In this document: piece after piece, positions 33,070-42,424 of the stretch
Numbering within the stretch: position 1 is the first letter of the stretch
Layout: the number at the start of each line of letters is the position of its first letter
Translations under genes and position numbers: made by a program
Notes under the pieces: generated by a model
Database searches by the model: none
Seen by the model: only the letters and a program-made list of their open reading frames with translations
Told to the model about the DNA's origin: nothing
NCBI RefSeq assembly: GCF_029945885.1
Contig: NZ_JAQSDK010000028.1
Coordinates: 112,204-176,203, forward strand
Source of the DNA: Brevundimonas sp.
GTDB taxonomy: Bacteria > Pseudomonadota > Alphaproteobacteria > Caulobacterales > Caulobacteraceae
Length of the DNA: 64,000 nucleotides
Direction: 5' to 3'

Positions 33070-33975
33070 GTGGCCCGCCTTTTCGACGCCTACATCATCG
33101 CTGACTGGACCGCCGCCGAGGGCAAGAAACTGGGCGATCAGTCGATCTGGATCGGCGTGACCAAGCGCGACGTGCGCTTCCGCCTGTACAGCGAGACCCA
33201 CAATGCCGCGACCCGGGCCGAGGGCGAGAAACTGCTCGCCTCCCTGCTGGCCGACCACCGCAAGCGCGGCGACCGGGTCCTGGTCGGGTTCGACTTCAAC
33301 CTGGGCTTTCCGACCGGCACGGCCGAACGGCTGAAACTGACCGGCACGCCGTGGGCGGCGATGTGGAAATTCCTCGCGGCCAACGTCGTCGACAAGGCCG
33401 ACAATACCAACAACCGCTATCAGGTGGCGGCCAAGATCAACCGGCTGATGACCGACCAGCCCTGGCCGATGTGGGGTGCCCCCGCCTCCCAGGCCCAGCG
33501 CTGGCTGACCACGACCAAGCCGCCCGTGGGGGCCTCGACCGACATCCCCGAACACCGCGCCACCGAGATCGCCGCCCGTCGCGGCAAGCTGCAGCCCAAG
33601 GCCGTCTGGCAGATGCACGGGGCCGGGGCCGTCGGCGGCCTGACCCTGGTCGGCATCCCGATGGTGCGCCGCCTCGTTGAGGCCCTCGGCACCGCCGCCG
33701 CTGTCTGGCCGTTCGGCACCGGCTGGCGCGAACTGACCGCCGAGGACGTCGAGCCCCTGTCGACCCTGGTGGTCGAGGTCTGGCCGGCCCTGTTCGAGGC
33801 CACGCCCGTCGCCGGTGAGTTCAAGGAACAGGTCCAGGTCCGCACCGCCGCCGAGGCCTTCGCCAAAATGGACGACAAGGGCGACCTCGCCCGCGCCTTC
33901 GCCCCGCCCAAGGGCACCGATGAGGCCACGATCGCCCGGGTCGAGAGCGAAGAAGGCTGGATCCTGGGGGCCTAG
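33070..33975 (+). CDS. conserved hypothetical protein (alphaproteobacterial, RNase-H-like?)
   Basis: A 301-aa cytoplasmic protein. It starts with FDAYIIADWTAAEG and has VLVGFDFNLGFPTG, a pair of acidic strands that recall RNase-H/DUF429-type folds, then NTNNRYQVAAKINR, GAGAVGGLTLVGIPMV and VWPFGTGWRE. I recognise the pattern from alphaproteobacterial proteins labelled molybdopterin or cobalamin biosynthesis; those labels are unproven. GTG 33070 has GAGGAG upstream. There are no cofactor genes nearby, so I assign no function. Confidence 0.75.
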   Translation: MARLFDAYIIADWTAAEGKKLGDQSIWIGVTKRDVRFRLYSETHNAATRAEGEKLLASLLADHRKRGDRVLVGFDFNLGFPTGTAERLKLTGTPWAAMWKFLAANVVDKADNTNNRYQVAAKINRLMTDQPWPMWGAPASQAQRWLTTTKPPVGASTDIPEHRATEIAARRGKLQPKAVWQMHGAGAVGGLTLVGIPMVRRLVEALGTAAAVWPFGTGWRELTAEDVEPLSTLVVEVWPALFEATPVAGEFKEQVQVRTAAEAFAKMDDKGDLARAFAPPKGTDEATIARVESEEGWILGA

Positions 33976-33995
33976 CCGCCATTCAAATCCGCTCA

Positions 33996-34013
33996 TCCCC
34001 GCGCAGGCGGGGA
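33996..34013. repeat. short GC palindrome between convergent genes
   Basis: Perfect 7-bp inverted repeat TCCCCGC/GCGGGGA with a 4-base loop, between convergent genes. The surrounding words (TCATCCCCGCGCAGGCGGGGACCCAGT) are of the intergenic repeat type common in GC-rich alphaproteobacteria; it may double as a bidirectional terminator. Confidence 0.5.
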
Positions 34014-34022
34014 CCCAGTCCC

Positions 34023-35723
34023 CTAACCGATCAGCACCTTGGCCGCCGCTCTTGCCTCGTCGGTGATCGTCGCCCCGGCCAGCATGCGGGCGATCTCCTC
34101 CTGCCGGGCGCTCTCGTCCAGCGTGTCGACCGTGGCCGTCGTCACCCCGTCGGCGTCGGCCTTGCGCACCTTCCAGTGGGCGTGGCCGCGCGCCGCCACC
34201 TGCGGACTGTGGGTGACCACCAGCACCTGGGCCCCGGTCGACAGCCGTTTCAGCCGCTGACCCACGGCCTCGGCCACGGCCCCGCCGACGCCCTGGTCGA
34301 CCTCATCGAAGATCATCACCGGCTGGCGCTGGTCGGCGCGGCTGGCCAGGGCCGCCTTCATGGCCAGGGCGAAACGCGCCAGCTCCCCGCCCGAGGCAAT
34401 GGCGTCCAGCGGCCCGAACGGCGTCCCGGCATTGGTGGCAATCTGGAAGCGCACGGTCTCGACGCCCAGCGGTCCGCGGCGGCCCTCGGCCACCGGCTCG
34501 AAATCGACGCGGAACCGGGCCCGGTCCAGCTTCAGCGGCCCCAGTTCGCCCATCACCGCCGCCGACAGCCGCTCGCCCGCCGCCTCGCGCGCCGAACTCA
34601 GGAAGGCGGCGGCCACGTCATAGGCCTCGCGCGCCAGGCTGGTGGCCCGCTCCGCCTCGGTCAGGGCCTCGGCCCCGTCCTCGATCAGCCGCAGCTGGTC
34701 GCGGAACCGGCCGCGCAGCACCGGCAACATCTCGACACTGGTGTTCAGCTTGCGGGCCGCGGCGCGCAGGGCGAACAGCCGCTCCTCGGCCTTGTCCAGA
34801 CGGCCGGGCTCGAAATCAAAGGCGGCGGCGGCCGCATCGACCTCGGCGATGGCCTCGACCGCCTCGACCAGGGTCCGGTCGATGGCCTCGGCCGCGGCCA
34901 GCAGCCGGGCGATGACCGGGTGATCCTCCTCGGCCCCGGCCTGCAGGGCCCGCTGGCGCGCATGTTCGACCGCACGCAGGGCTGACGACAGCTTCTGGCT
35001 CAGCTTGTCCCCGCCCAGGGCGGTGCGGGCATCCGACAGATCGGCCAGCGCCTTCTCCGCGGCGCCCAGGATGGCCCGCTCCCCGGCCAGTTCGGTCTCC
35101 TCGTCGGCGCGGGGGTCCAGCGCATCCAGATCGGCCAGGTTCAGGGCCAGATCCTCGGCCTGGGCCGCGGCCTCGGCGGCGGCGGCGCGCAGGTCGGCCA
35201 GCCGGGTGGTCGCCACCTTCAGCGTCTCGGCCGCCCGCGCCACATCGGCCAGCTGCGGAGCCAGGCCGCCATAGGTGTCCAGCAGGGTGCGGTGGGTCTT
35301 CCAGTCCAGCAGGCCGACGGTCTCGTGCTGGCCGTGCACCTCGACCAGGGCCTGGCCGATCTCGCGCAGGGCCGTGACCCCGGCGGGCTGGTCATTGATG
35401 AAGGCGCGGCTGCGGCCGTCCACCGACAGGATGCGACGCAGGATCAGATCCTCACCGGCCGCCACCTCGAAGCCGCGCTCGGCGATCAGGGCGATCAGCT
35501 CGGGATCATCGGGGGCCGAGAATACGGCCGTGGCCACGGCCTGTTTGGCCCCGTCGCGGACCAGTCCGGCGTCGCCGCGCCCGCCCAGGGCCAGACCCAG
35601 GGCGTCGAGGATGATCGACTTGCCGGCCCCGGTCTCGCCGGTCAGCACGGTCAGTCCCTCATCGACCTCGAGATGAAGGCTGTCGATCAGGACGATGTCG
35701 CGAATGGTCAGGGCGGTCAGCAT
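34023..35723 (-). CDS. recN: DNA repair protein RecN
   Basis: SMC-like ATPase of recombinational double-strand-break repair, 566 aa. Walker A is GETGAGKS near residue 33, a long coiled-coil region occupies about residues 150-370, and the ABC signature/Walker B region appears as ASGGELARFALAMK and VMIFDEVDQGVGG. The start is ATG 35723 (MLTALTIRDIVLID), the usual N-terminus. A 9-bp perfect inverted repeat lies just upstream. I saw no LexA box here, although recN is often SOS-regulated. It lies downstream of bamD on the same strand. Confidence 0.96.
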   Translation of the reverse strand: MLTALTIRDIVLIDSLHLEVDEGLTVLTGETGAGKSIILDALGLALGGRGDAGLVRDGAKQAVATAVFSAPDDPELIALIAERGFEVAAGEDLILRRILSVDGRSRAFINDQPAGVTALREIGQALVEVHGQHETVGLLDWKTHRTLLDTYGGLAPQLADVARAAETLKVATTRLADLRAAAAEAAAQAEDLALNLADLDALDPRADEETELAGERAILGAAEKALADLSDARTALGGDKLSQKLSSALRAVEHARQRALQAGAEEDHPVIARLLAAAEAIDRTLVEAVEAIAEVDAAAAAFDFEPGRLDKAEERLFALRAAARKLNTSVEMLPVLRGRFRDQLRLIEDGAEALTEAERATSLAREAYDVAAAFLSSAREAAGERLSAAVMGELGPLKLDRARFRVDFEPVAEGRRGPLGVETVRFQIATNAGTPFGPLDAIASGGELARFALAMKAALASRADQRQPVMIFDEVDQGVGGAVAEAVGQRLKRLSTGAQVLVVTHSPQVAARGHAHWKVRKADADGVTTATVDTLDESARQEEIARMLAGATITDEARAAAKVLIG

Positions 35724-35733
35724 GGCGCTTTGA

Positions 35734-35762
35734 TTCGTGGCTTTCCCCATACTAGCCACGAA
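35734..35762 (-). promoter_or_regulatory. perfect inverted repeat before recN
   Basis: TTCGTGGCT and AGCCACGAA form a perfect 9-bp inverted repeat with an 11-base loop, ending 11 bases before the recN start codon. The loop carries the purine-rich word ATGGGGAA. It could be an operator or an mRNA hairpin controlling recN translation. Confidence 0.4.
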
Positions 35763-35821
35763 AGCCGGCGTCCGGGCGCGTCAAGACGCGCACCGGACTG
35801 CGGGACCACCGTCGGTCAGTG

Positions 35822-36679
35822 TCAGCCCGGGATGATCCGGCGCAGCCAGCTTTCGCGCTGCCCCTCGGGGGCCACCTCGGGGCGTTTGCCCTGTTCGGTC
35901 AGCAGGGCATAGGCCTCGGCATACCAGGGGCTGCCCGGATAGTTGAAGCCCAGCACGGCCCCGTTGCGCACGGCCTCGTCCTTCAGGCCGATGCTCAGAT
36001 AGACCTCGACCAGACGGTAGAGGGCCTCGGGCGTGTGCGAGGTGCGCTGGAAGGCTTCGTTGTCGATCACCGTCTTGTAGCGGTTGATCGCGGCCAGCGG
36101 CTGGCTGCCGCGCTGGTAATAGCGACCGATCGCCATTTCCTTGCCGGCCAGCTGGTCGTTGACCATGTCGATCTTGACCGTCGCATCGATGGCATAGGGG
36201 GTGCCGGGATAGCGGCGGGCCACGTCACGAAGACCCAGCAGCGCCTGTTCGGCATAGCCCTGGTCCCGGCCGACGTCGGTGATCTGCTCGAAATTGCTGA
36301 TCGCCTTCATATAGAAGGCATAGGCGGCCGACGGATTGCCCGGGAACAGCTGGATGAACCGGTCCGCTGCGGCGATCGCCTCGGCGTAATTGTTGTTCTG
36401 ATAATAGGCGTAGATCTGCATCAGGATCGCGCGGCGCGACCATTCCGAATACGGATGCTGGCGCTCGACCTCCTGGAAATAGTCGATCGCATCGCCCCAG
36501 CGTTCGCGCTGCAGGCGCTCGTAGCCGGTATTGTAGAGCGCCTCGACCGGCCGCTCCTCATAGGCAAGCCGGGGACGTTTGGCCGTGCCCGAGCAGGCAC
36601 TGATGGCCAGAACCGACAGGGCGACGGTCGCGATGGTCAGACCGGTACGGAACTTCGAAGAAGGCAAAGGCGACCCCAT
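35822..36679 (-). CDS. bamD: outer membrane protein assembly factor BamD
   Basis: Essential lipoprotein of the beta-barrel assembly machine. The signal peptide ends at the lipobox LAISAC near residue 29. The mature protein is a chain of TPR-like repeats: LYNTGYERLQRERWGDAIDYF, HPYSEWSRRAILMQIYAYY and NNYAEAIAAADRFIQLFP are typical. Length 285 aa is normal. recN follows on the same strand 98 bases downstream, an order frequent in alphaproteobacteria (lpxC-bamD-recN). Confidence 0.95.
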   Translation of the reverse strand: MGSPLPSSKFRTGLTIATVALSVLAISACSGTAKRPRLAYEERPVEALYNTGYERLQRERWGDAIDYFQEVERQHPYSEWSRRAILMQIYAYYQNNNYAEAIAAADRFIQLFPGNPSAAYAFYMKAISNFEQITDVGRDQGYAEQALLGLRDVARRYPGTPYAIDATVKIDMVNDQLAGKEMAIGRYYQRGSQPLAAINRYKTVIDNEAFQRTSHTPEALYRLVEVYLSIGLKDEAVRNGAVLGFNYPGSPWYAEAYALLTEQGKRPEVAPEGQRESWLRRIIPG

Positions 36680-36882
36680 GACATGCCGACACCGGCGCGG
36701 CCCATACGGCCGTCCCGGTATACAGCGAGACCTCTACACCAGCCTGTGGACCGCGCCAATGCGAACGCAAATTGAAGATATTGCGTCACAGTGCCTTGAA
36801 GCAGGCCCGTCCCCTGATAAGAAGCGCGCTTGAAAACGCCAATCGATCTGGCGGTTCGATGACGGCAAAAGGATGACCGGTG

Positions 36883-37818
36883 ATGAAGCTGCTCGCAGGC
36901 AATTCGAACCGGACCCTGTCCCTGGCGATAGCCGCCCACCTCGACATGCCCCTGACCAAGGCCCAGGTGAAACGCTTCGCCGACAATGAGGTCTTCGCCG
37001 TCATCGAGGAAAACGTCCGCGGCGAGGACGTCTTCGTCATCCAGTCGACCAGCTATCCCGCCAACGACAATCTGATGGAACTGCTGATCATCACCGACGC
37101 TCTGGTCCGGGCCTCGGCCAAGCGGATCACGGCCGTCATGCCCTATTTCGGCTACGCCCGGCAGGACCGGAAGACCGGCGGACGCACCCCGATCTCGGCC
37201 AAGCTGGTCGCCAATCTGATCACCCGCGCCGGGGCCGACCGGGTGCTGACGATGGATCTCCACGCCGGACAGATCCAGGGCTTCTTCGACATCCCCACCG
37301 ACAACCTGCTGGCCACCCCGGTGCTGGCCCGCGACATTCGCGAACACTACCCCCGCAGCGACGAGCTGATGATCGTCTCGCCCGACGTCGGCGGCGTGGT
37401 GCGGGCCCGCTCCCTGGCCAAACGCCTCGACGCCGATCTGGCCATCGTCGACAAACGCCGCTCCAAGGCGGGCGAGAGCGAGGTGATGAACATCATCGGT
37501 GATGTCGAGGGCCGCCGCTGTATCCTGTTCGACGACATCGTCGATTCCGGCGGCACCCTGGTCAATGCGGCCCAGGCCCTGATGGATCGCGGCGCGGAGT
37601 CCGTCTCGGCCTATATCAGCCACGGCGTCCTGTCTGGACCGGCGGTCCAGCGCGTCAGCGACGGGCCGCTGAAGGAGCTGGTCATCACCGACTCCATCGA
37701 ACAACCCCACGAAGTTTTGACCTGCGACAAGATCCGCAACGTCTCCGTGGCACCACTGATCGGCGAGGCCATCCGGCGCATCGCCAACGAAGAATCGGTA
37801 TCCAAACTGTTCGATTAA
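36883..37818 (+). CDS. prs: ribose-phosphate pyrophosphokinase
   Basis: Cytoplasmic enzyme making PRPP from ribose 5-phosphate and ATP, feeding nucleotide, histidine and tryptophan synthesis. The N-terminal [19 protein letters not shown], the ATP loop [11 protein letters not shown], and the PRPP-binding loop [13 protein letters not shown] are intact. ATG 36883 is preceded by an in-frame GTG at 36880; ATG is the more likely start (311 aa). It is divergent from bamD across 203 bases and followed by a hairpin. Confidence 0.96.
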   Translation: MKLLAGNSNRTLSLAIAAHLDMPLTKAQVKRFADNEVFAVIEENVRGEDVFVIQSTSYPANDNLMELLIITDALVRASAKRITAVMPYFGYARQDRKTGGRTPISAKLVANLITRAGADRVLTMDLHAGQIQGFFDIPTDNLLATPVLARDIREHYPRSDELMIVSPDVGGVVRARSLAKRLDADLAIVDKRRSKAGESEVMNIIGDVEGRRCILFDDIVDSGGTLVNAAQALMDRGAESVSAYISHGVLSGPAVQRVSDGPLKELVITDSIEQPHEVLTCDKIRNVSVAPLIGEAIRRIANEESVSKLFD

Positions 37819-37841
37819 CGGTCGGAAAACCCCTCCGACCG
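37819..37841 (+). terminator. hairpin after prs
   Basis: Perfect 8-bp stem CGGTCGGA/TCCGACCG around a 7-base loop, starting right after the prs stop codon. The following bases (CGTTATATA) are not a strong U tract, so termination may be partial; TTATAT may instead be the -10 element of the next gene. Confidence 0.5.
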
Positions 37842-37901
37842 CGTTATATAGGCCAACAGAATGCCGGTTCCCGCCGGCGTCGCGCTTTCACGTGGGGTTT
37901 C

Positions 37902-38990
37902 ATGCCTATGTTCCAGACCTCTGTGCGTTCCGGTCTGTCGATCGCGGCCGTCGCCGCAACCGTCCTTCTTGCCAGCTGCGCCACGCCCGAGCCCGAGCCC
38001 GTCGCACCGCCGCCACCGCCGCCGCCGCCCGCTGTGACCCTGAACGAGGGTGTGGCCGAGGCCGCCTCCATCTATGTGACTTTCATCCGCGAGGTCGGAT
38101 CGATCCAGGCCGGCTTCCCCGATGCGGAATCCATCCAGGCCGCCATCCGCCGCGGCGCTGCCTATGAGCCAGCCCAGCTGTCGCGCGGCATGATCGCCTA
38201 CGGCTCGATCCTGGCGCTGCAGTCGCCCGAGTTCGTCGCCGGCGTCCGCACCTTCGGCGTCGACCCTGCCCAGCGCCAGGGGATGATCGAACGGATCATC
38301 GCCAATCCGGCCTATGCCGCCACCCTGCCGGGGGCCGATGCCGCCGCCGGCCTGATCGTCGAGGTGATCGGCAAGGACTCCGCCGCCCTGATGACCATCG
38401 CCAATGCGGTCGAGGAAGACGCCTATACCATCCAGGGACGCGGCGACCCCCGCCGTCGCTGGGCCTCGATCCACATCCAGCGCCGCGAGGACCGGCTCGA
38501 GAGCGCCAAGAGCCTGTCCGCCGTGCAGATGCTGCCGTCGGCCGATGAGGCCGCCCGCCTGTTCGCGGCGGCCAATACGGGCTCCGGCCTGTCGCTGACG
38601 GCCGCCGAGGCCGGACCGCCCTATACGCCGGCCGTGGTCAACTCCCTGGCCATCGCCGCCCTCGCCGCCCTCGGGGCCGGCGGTGACGACGCCCGCGCCA
38701 ATACCGAGGCCCTGGTCGTCGAATCGAACAGCGAATTCTGCCTGAACATGTCCAAGCTGATGCTGTTCCAGTGTCTGGCGGCCTCGCGCCCCAGCTATGA
38801 GGACATCTTCTGCGTCGGCCGGCACATCATGCGGGACCTCGCCACCTGCACGGCCAGCAACATCACGCCGATCCCACCGGTCACCCCGGTGCCCGACACT
38901 GCTGTCGCCGGGGCCGGTGGGATTTCATCCCCGGTGGCGGCCGGTGCCGCAGCCGCATCGATCAGCGCGGTTCAGACCGCGTCCCGCTAG
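37902..38990 (+). CDS. hypothetical lipoprotein with proline linker
   Basis: Unrecognised 362-aa lipoprotein. The signal peptide ends at LLASC near residue 26, followed by an acidic/proline linker (ATPEPEPVAPPPPPPPP) that would span from the outer membrane. The body is Ala-rich and helical and includes four cysteines near the C-terminal third (FCLNMS, FQCLAAS, FCVGRH, ATCTASN). Its start is ATG 37902 or ATG 37908. Nearest genes are prs and rplY; no functional link is obvious. A hairpin follows the gene. Confidence 0.7.
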   Translation: MPMFQTSVRSGLSIAAVAATVLLASCATPEPEPVAPPPPPPPPAVTLNEGVAEAASIYVTFIREVGSIQAGFPDAESIQAAIRRGAAYEPAQLSRGMIAYGSILALQSPEFVAGVRTFGVDPAQRQGMIERIIANPAYAATLPGADAAAGLIVEVIGKDSAALMTIANAVEEDAYTIQGRGDPRRRWASIHIQRREDRLESAKSLSAVQMLPSADEAARLFAAANTGSGLSLTAAEAGPPYTPAVVNSLAIAALAALGAGGDDARANTEALVVESNSEFCLNMSKLMLFQCLAASRPSYEDIFCVGRHIMRDLATCTASNITPIPPVTPVPDTAVAGAGGISSPVAAGAAAASISAVQTASR

Positions 38991-39005
38991 TTTTCATCGC
39001 CGTGC

Positions 39006-39040
39006 ACCGCCCGTAAGCGACACTGTCGCGCACGGGCGGT
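39006..39040 (+). terminator. stem-loop before rplY
   Basis: Perfect 9-bp stem ACCGCCCGT/ACGGGCGGT enclosing a second small palindrome (GCGACACTGTCGC), 15 bases after the upstream stop codon. No U tract follows. Likely a 3' mRNA structure or a factor-dependent terminator. Confidence 0.45.
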
Positions 39041-39148
39041 TGCGTAGCTGCCCATGAGCGTGTAATGACCCGCGCTCTTGAATTCGAGGGTCCAAGACCC
39101 CGCCGCGCGGGCCTGCCCAGCGGCGTTTGTGTTATTGAGGCGAGCCAG

Positions 39149-39832
39149 ATGGCCGAGATCATCCTGAACGTCGACGTCCGTGCTGGCGTTGGCACCGGTG
39201 GCGCCCGCGCCGTGCGTCGTACCGGCGCTGTACCGGGAATCCTGTACGGCGGCGACAAGGCCCCCGTGTCCATTTCGGTGAACGAGAAGGACTTCCGCAA
39301 GTCCCTCTACACCGGCAAGCTGCTGGGCCACCTCGTCACGCTGAAGTACGGCGACGAGAGCCAGTCGGTCATCGCCAAGGCGGTGCAGTTCCATCCGGTC
39401 TCGGATCGGCCCCTGCATTTCGACCTGATGCGCGTCGACATGAAGCAGATCATCAAGATCGAAGTGCCGGTGCATTTCATCAACCAGGATCAGTGCGAAG
39501 CCTTCCGTCAGGGTGGCTCGCTGGAGATCGTCCGTCACACGGTCGAGGTCTCCGTCCGCGCCGACCACATTCCGGAAGACCTGACGGTCGACCTGTCCAA
39601 GCACAAGCTGGGCGACTCGATCCGCATTTCGGACATCAAACTGCCCAAGGGTGTCGAGCCTTCGATCGGTGACCGCGACTTCATGATCGCCGCGATCAAG
39701 GTCTCCTCGGCTGCCATGTCCGAAGCCGCCGATCAGGTCGCCGACGCCGAAGCCGAAGTCGAGGCCACCGAGGTTCCGGCCACCGCCCAGGGCGACGACG
39801 TTGCTGCCGAAGGCGACAAGTCGGAAGACTGA
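39149..39832 (+). CDS. rplY: 50S ribosomal protein L25/general stress protein Ctc
   Basis: Ribosomal protein that binds 5S rRNA, in the long Ctc form (227 aa) with an added C-terminal beta domain. Motifs include AEIILNVDVRAGVGTGGARA near the start, GAVPGILYGGDK and HPVSDRPLHFDLMRV. The last ~45 aa are acidic and Ala-rich, as usual in alphaproteobacteria. I start at ATG 39149; the frame is open upstream to 39065 but that part is not family-like. pth follows, the common rplY-pth pair. Confidence 0.95.
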   Translation: MAEIILNVDVRAGVGTGGARAVRRTGAVPGILYGGDKAPVSISVNEKDFRKSLYTGKLLGHLVTLKYGDESQSVIAKAVQFHPVSDRPLHFDLMRVDMKQIIKIEVPVHFINQDQCEAFRQGGSLEIVRHTVEVSVRADHIPEDLTVDLSKHKLGDSIRISDIKLPKGVEPSIGDRDFMIAAIKVSSAAMSEAADQVADAEAEVEATEVPATAQGDDVAAEGDKSED

Positions 39833-39858
39833 TCGTCCCGCGATTGACTGTTCTGAAG

Positions 39859-39890
39859 CGGCCCATTCCCTTACCGGAGTGGGCCGTTTC
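39859..39890 (+). terminator. probable terminator/attenuator between rplY and pth
   Basis: Stem CGGCCCA/TGGGCCG with a 14-base loop followed by TTTCGGTTT, a short U-rich tract. It lies 26 bases after the rplY stop and just before pth, so it would reduce readthrough into pth. Confidence 0.6.
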
Positions 39891-39908
39891 GGTTTCCGGA
39901 GCTGAGCG

Positions 39909-40526
39909 ATGATCATCCTGGCCGGGCTCGGCAATCCGGGTCCCAAATACAAGAACAACCGCCACAACATCGGCTTCATGGCCGTCGACGCCATCGCCCG
40001 GCGCTGGAGGTTTGGACCCGAGCGGGCCAAATTCCAGTCGGTCGTCAGCGAAGGCGAGATCGATACCCCCGCCGGTCCGGTCCGGGCCCTGCTGATGAAG
40101 CCCCAGACCTTCATGAACGAGAGTGGCCGGGCCGTCGGCGAGGCCGCCCGCTTCTACAAGGTCCCCCCGGCACAGATCATCGTCTTCCATGACGAGATCG
40201 ACCTGGCCCCGGGCCGGTTCCGCATGAAGACCGGGGGCGGTGCCGCCGGCCAGAACGGCGTCCGCTCCCTGATCAGCCACCTCGGCCCCGACTTCCGCCG
40301 CGCCCGGCTCGGCATCGGCCACCCCGGCGAGAGCCATCTGGTCATGCCCCATGTGCTGGGGGATTTTCACAAGGCCGAACAGCCGTGGCTGGAGGCCCTG
40401 CTCAACGCCGTGGCCGACGCCCTGCCCTTCGCTGCCGCCGGTGATGACGAACGCTACCAGGGCGAGGTCCTGCGTCTGGCCCCCGCCCCGAAATTCAGCC
40501 CGCGCCAGGCGGCCCGCGACGTCTGA
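39909..40526 (+). CDS. pth: peptidyl-tRNA hydrolase
   Basis: Monomeric esterase that recycles tRNA from prematurely released peptidyl-tRNA. The active-site histidine is in KNNRHNIGFMAVD, and Asn residues in KPQTFMNESG and the GGGAAGQNGVRSL helix are conserved. The length of 205 aa is normal, with a basic C-terminal tail. It follows rplY by 76 bases and is preceded by a hairpin. The product ends FSPRQAARDV. Confidence 0.96.
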   Translation: MIILAGLGNPGPKYKNNRHNIGFMAVDAIARRWRFGPERAKFQSVVSEGEIDTPAGPVRALLMKPQTFMNESGRAVGEAARFYKVPPAQIIVFHDEIDLAPGRFRMKTGGGAAGQNGVRSLISHLGPDFRRARLGIGHPGESHLVMPHVLGDFHKAEQPWLEALLNAVADALPFAAAGDDERYQGEVLRLAPAPKFSPRQAARDV

Positions 40527-40691
40527 GCCCACCGTCGGCCGTGACAAGAAAACACCCGCCGGGGCATCGTCCTTATCGCCGCCATCGTCTAGGTTCAGGG
40601 TGAGTTGAATCTGATGTCCGCCCCTGCGCCTGCACGGGGTCCGGATCGTAGGTCGGGGCCCGTCAGCGGCACCGGAAGGAGTCTTTTCACG

Positions 40692-41195
40692 ATGCGTATT
40701 CTGATTGCCGCCCTTGCCCTGCTCGGTCTCGCTGCCTGCCAGCCCGCCGAGCCCGGGGCCTCCAAGACCACCGTCGATACGGACGGCACACGCAATGTCA
40801 TCACCGCCACCGCCGCCTGGTGCCGGCCCAGCCCGAACGGGGCCCAGACCGGGGCCTGTTATCTGACGCTCAAATCCTCGACCGGCGATCGCCTGACCGG
40901 CGTTGCCACCCCGGTCTCGACCGCCGCCCAGATCCACACCATGACCATGGAAGACGGCATCATGCGGATGGGTGAAATGGCCGGTGGCCTGCCCTTGCCT
41001 GCCGACAAGGCGGTCACCCTGGCCCCCGGCGGTGAACACCTGATGCTGGTCGGCCTGACCGCACCGCTGGTCGCGGGCCAGACCGTGCCCCTGACGCTCG
41101 GTTTCGAGAAATCGCCGGCCATGACCGTCCAGGCCGAGGTTCGCCAACCCGAACCCGACCCGGCCGCCGCGACCGCCCCCGCCAAGAAACACTGA
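40692..41195 (+). CDS. PCu(A)C-type copper chaperone lipoprotein
   Basis: Periplasmic Cu(I)-binding protein (167 aa) of the PCu(A)C/DUF461 family, which helps metallate the cytochrome oxidase CuA or CuB sites. The signal peptide ends in a lipobox LGLAAC near residue 17. Copper ligands are visible as HTMTMEDGIMRMGEM and, about 20 residues on, GGEHLMLVGL. ATG 40692 has GGAAGGAG upstream. It stands alone between pth and ychF. Confidence 0.9.
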   Translation: MRILIAALALLGLAACQPAEPGASKTTVDTDGTRNVITATAAWCRPSPNGAQTGACYLTLKSSTGDRLTGVATPVSTAAQIHTMTMEDGIMRMGEMAGGLPLPADKAVTLAPGGEHLMLVGLTAPLVAGQTVPLTLGFEKSPAMTVQAEVRQPEPDPAAATAPAKKH

Positions 41196-41264
41196 CCCTC
41201 GCTGAAGCGCGAACCTGACAAACGGACCGCGACCGGCTAAAGGCTCGCGCTCACGAGGAATACC

Positions 41265-42362
41265 ATGGCTCTTAAAGTCGCGATCGTTGGACTGCCGAAT
41301 GTCGGCAAGTCCACCCTGTTCAATGCCCTGACCAAGACGGCGGCGGCCCAGGCCGCCAACTATCCGTTCTGCACCATCGAGCCGAACACCGGCGACGTGG
41401 CGGTCCCGGAACCGCGCCTGCAGGCCCTGGCCGAGATCTCCGGGTCCAAGGAGATCATCCCCTCGCGGATCACCTTCGTCGACATCGCCGGCCTCGTGCG
41501 CGGCGCGTCCAAGGGCGAGGGTCTGGGCAACCAGTTCCTGGCCAATATCCGCGACTGCGACGCCGTGGCCTTCGTCGCCCGCTGTTTCATCGATGACGAC
41601 ATCACCCACGTCGAGGACCGGATCGATCCGGTCAGCGACCTCGAGATCATCGAGACCGAACTGATGCTGGCCGACCTCGAAAGCCTCGAGAAGCGGGTCG
41701 GCAATGTCGAGAAGAAGGCCAAGGGCGGCGACAAGGACGCCCAGCAGACCCTGCGCCTGATCAACCTCGCCCTCGAGCCCCTGCGCGCCGGCAAGCCGGC
41801 CCGGACGGCCAAGGTCGACAAGGAGGACGAGAAGGCCTGGCACATGCTGCAGCTGCTGACCGCCCTGCCCGCCCTCTATGTCTCCAACGTCGACGAGGCC
41901 TCGGCCGACAAGGGCAACGACCTGTCCGACCTGGTCGCCAAACGCGCCGCCGAGGACAATGCCAATGCCGTGGTCATCTCGGCCAAGATCGATTCCGAAC
42001 TGGCCGTCCTCGACGAGGCCGAACAGAAGGAATTCCTCGAGGGCCTGGGCCTGGCCGAGCCGGGCCTGAACCGCCTGATCCGCGAGGCCTACAGCCTGCT
42101 GGGCCTGCAGTCCTATTTCACCGTCGGCCCCAAGGAAGCCCGCGCCTGGACCATCCCGGTCGGTGCCACCGCCCCCCAGGCCGCCGGCGTGATCCACACG
42201 GATTTCGAAAAGGGCTTCATCCGCGCCGAAACCATCGCCTTCGACGACTTCGTCTCCCTGAAGGGCGAGGCCAAGGCCCGCGAGGCCGGCAAGCTGCGCG
42301 CCGAGGGCAAGACCTATGTGGTCAAGGACGGCGACGTCCTGAACTTCCTGTTCAGCAGCTGA
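41265..42362 (+). CDS. ychF: redox-regulated ATPase/GTPase YchF (Obg family)
   Basis: Obg-like P-loop NTPase (365 aa) associated with ribosomes and stress response. G1 is GLPNVGKSTLFN near residue 8; NYPFCTIEPN is the YchF-specific switch; DIAGLVRGASKGEGLGNQFL is G3. A helical domain follows, and the C-terminal TGS domain starts near SYFTVGPKEARAWTI. YchF usually binds ATP rather than GTP. It also often pairs with pth, which here is one gene away. Confidence 0.96.
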   Translation: MALKVAIVGLPNVGKSTLFNALTKTAAAQAANYPFCTIEPNTGDVAVPEPRLQALAEISGSKEIIPSRITFVDIAGLVRGASKGEGLGNQFLANIRDCDAVAFVARCFIDDDITHVEDRIDPVSDLEIIETELMLADLESLEKRVGNVEKKAKGGDKDAQQTLRLINLALEPLRAGKPARTAKVDKEDEKAWHMLQLLTALPALYVSNVDEASADKGNDLSDLVAKRAAEDNANAVVISAKIDSELAVLDEAEQKEFLEGLGLAEPGLNRLIREAYSLLGLQSYFTVGPKEARAWTIPVGATAPQAAGVIHTDFEKGFIRAETIAFDDFVSLKGEAKAREAGKLRAEGKTYVVKDGDVLNFLFSS

Positions 42363-42424
42363 CACTCCGGTTGCACCGCACAATGAGCGCTTGACGACCT
42401 CGTCCTTCGTGGTCCAGCTTGGTG

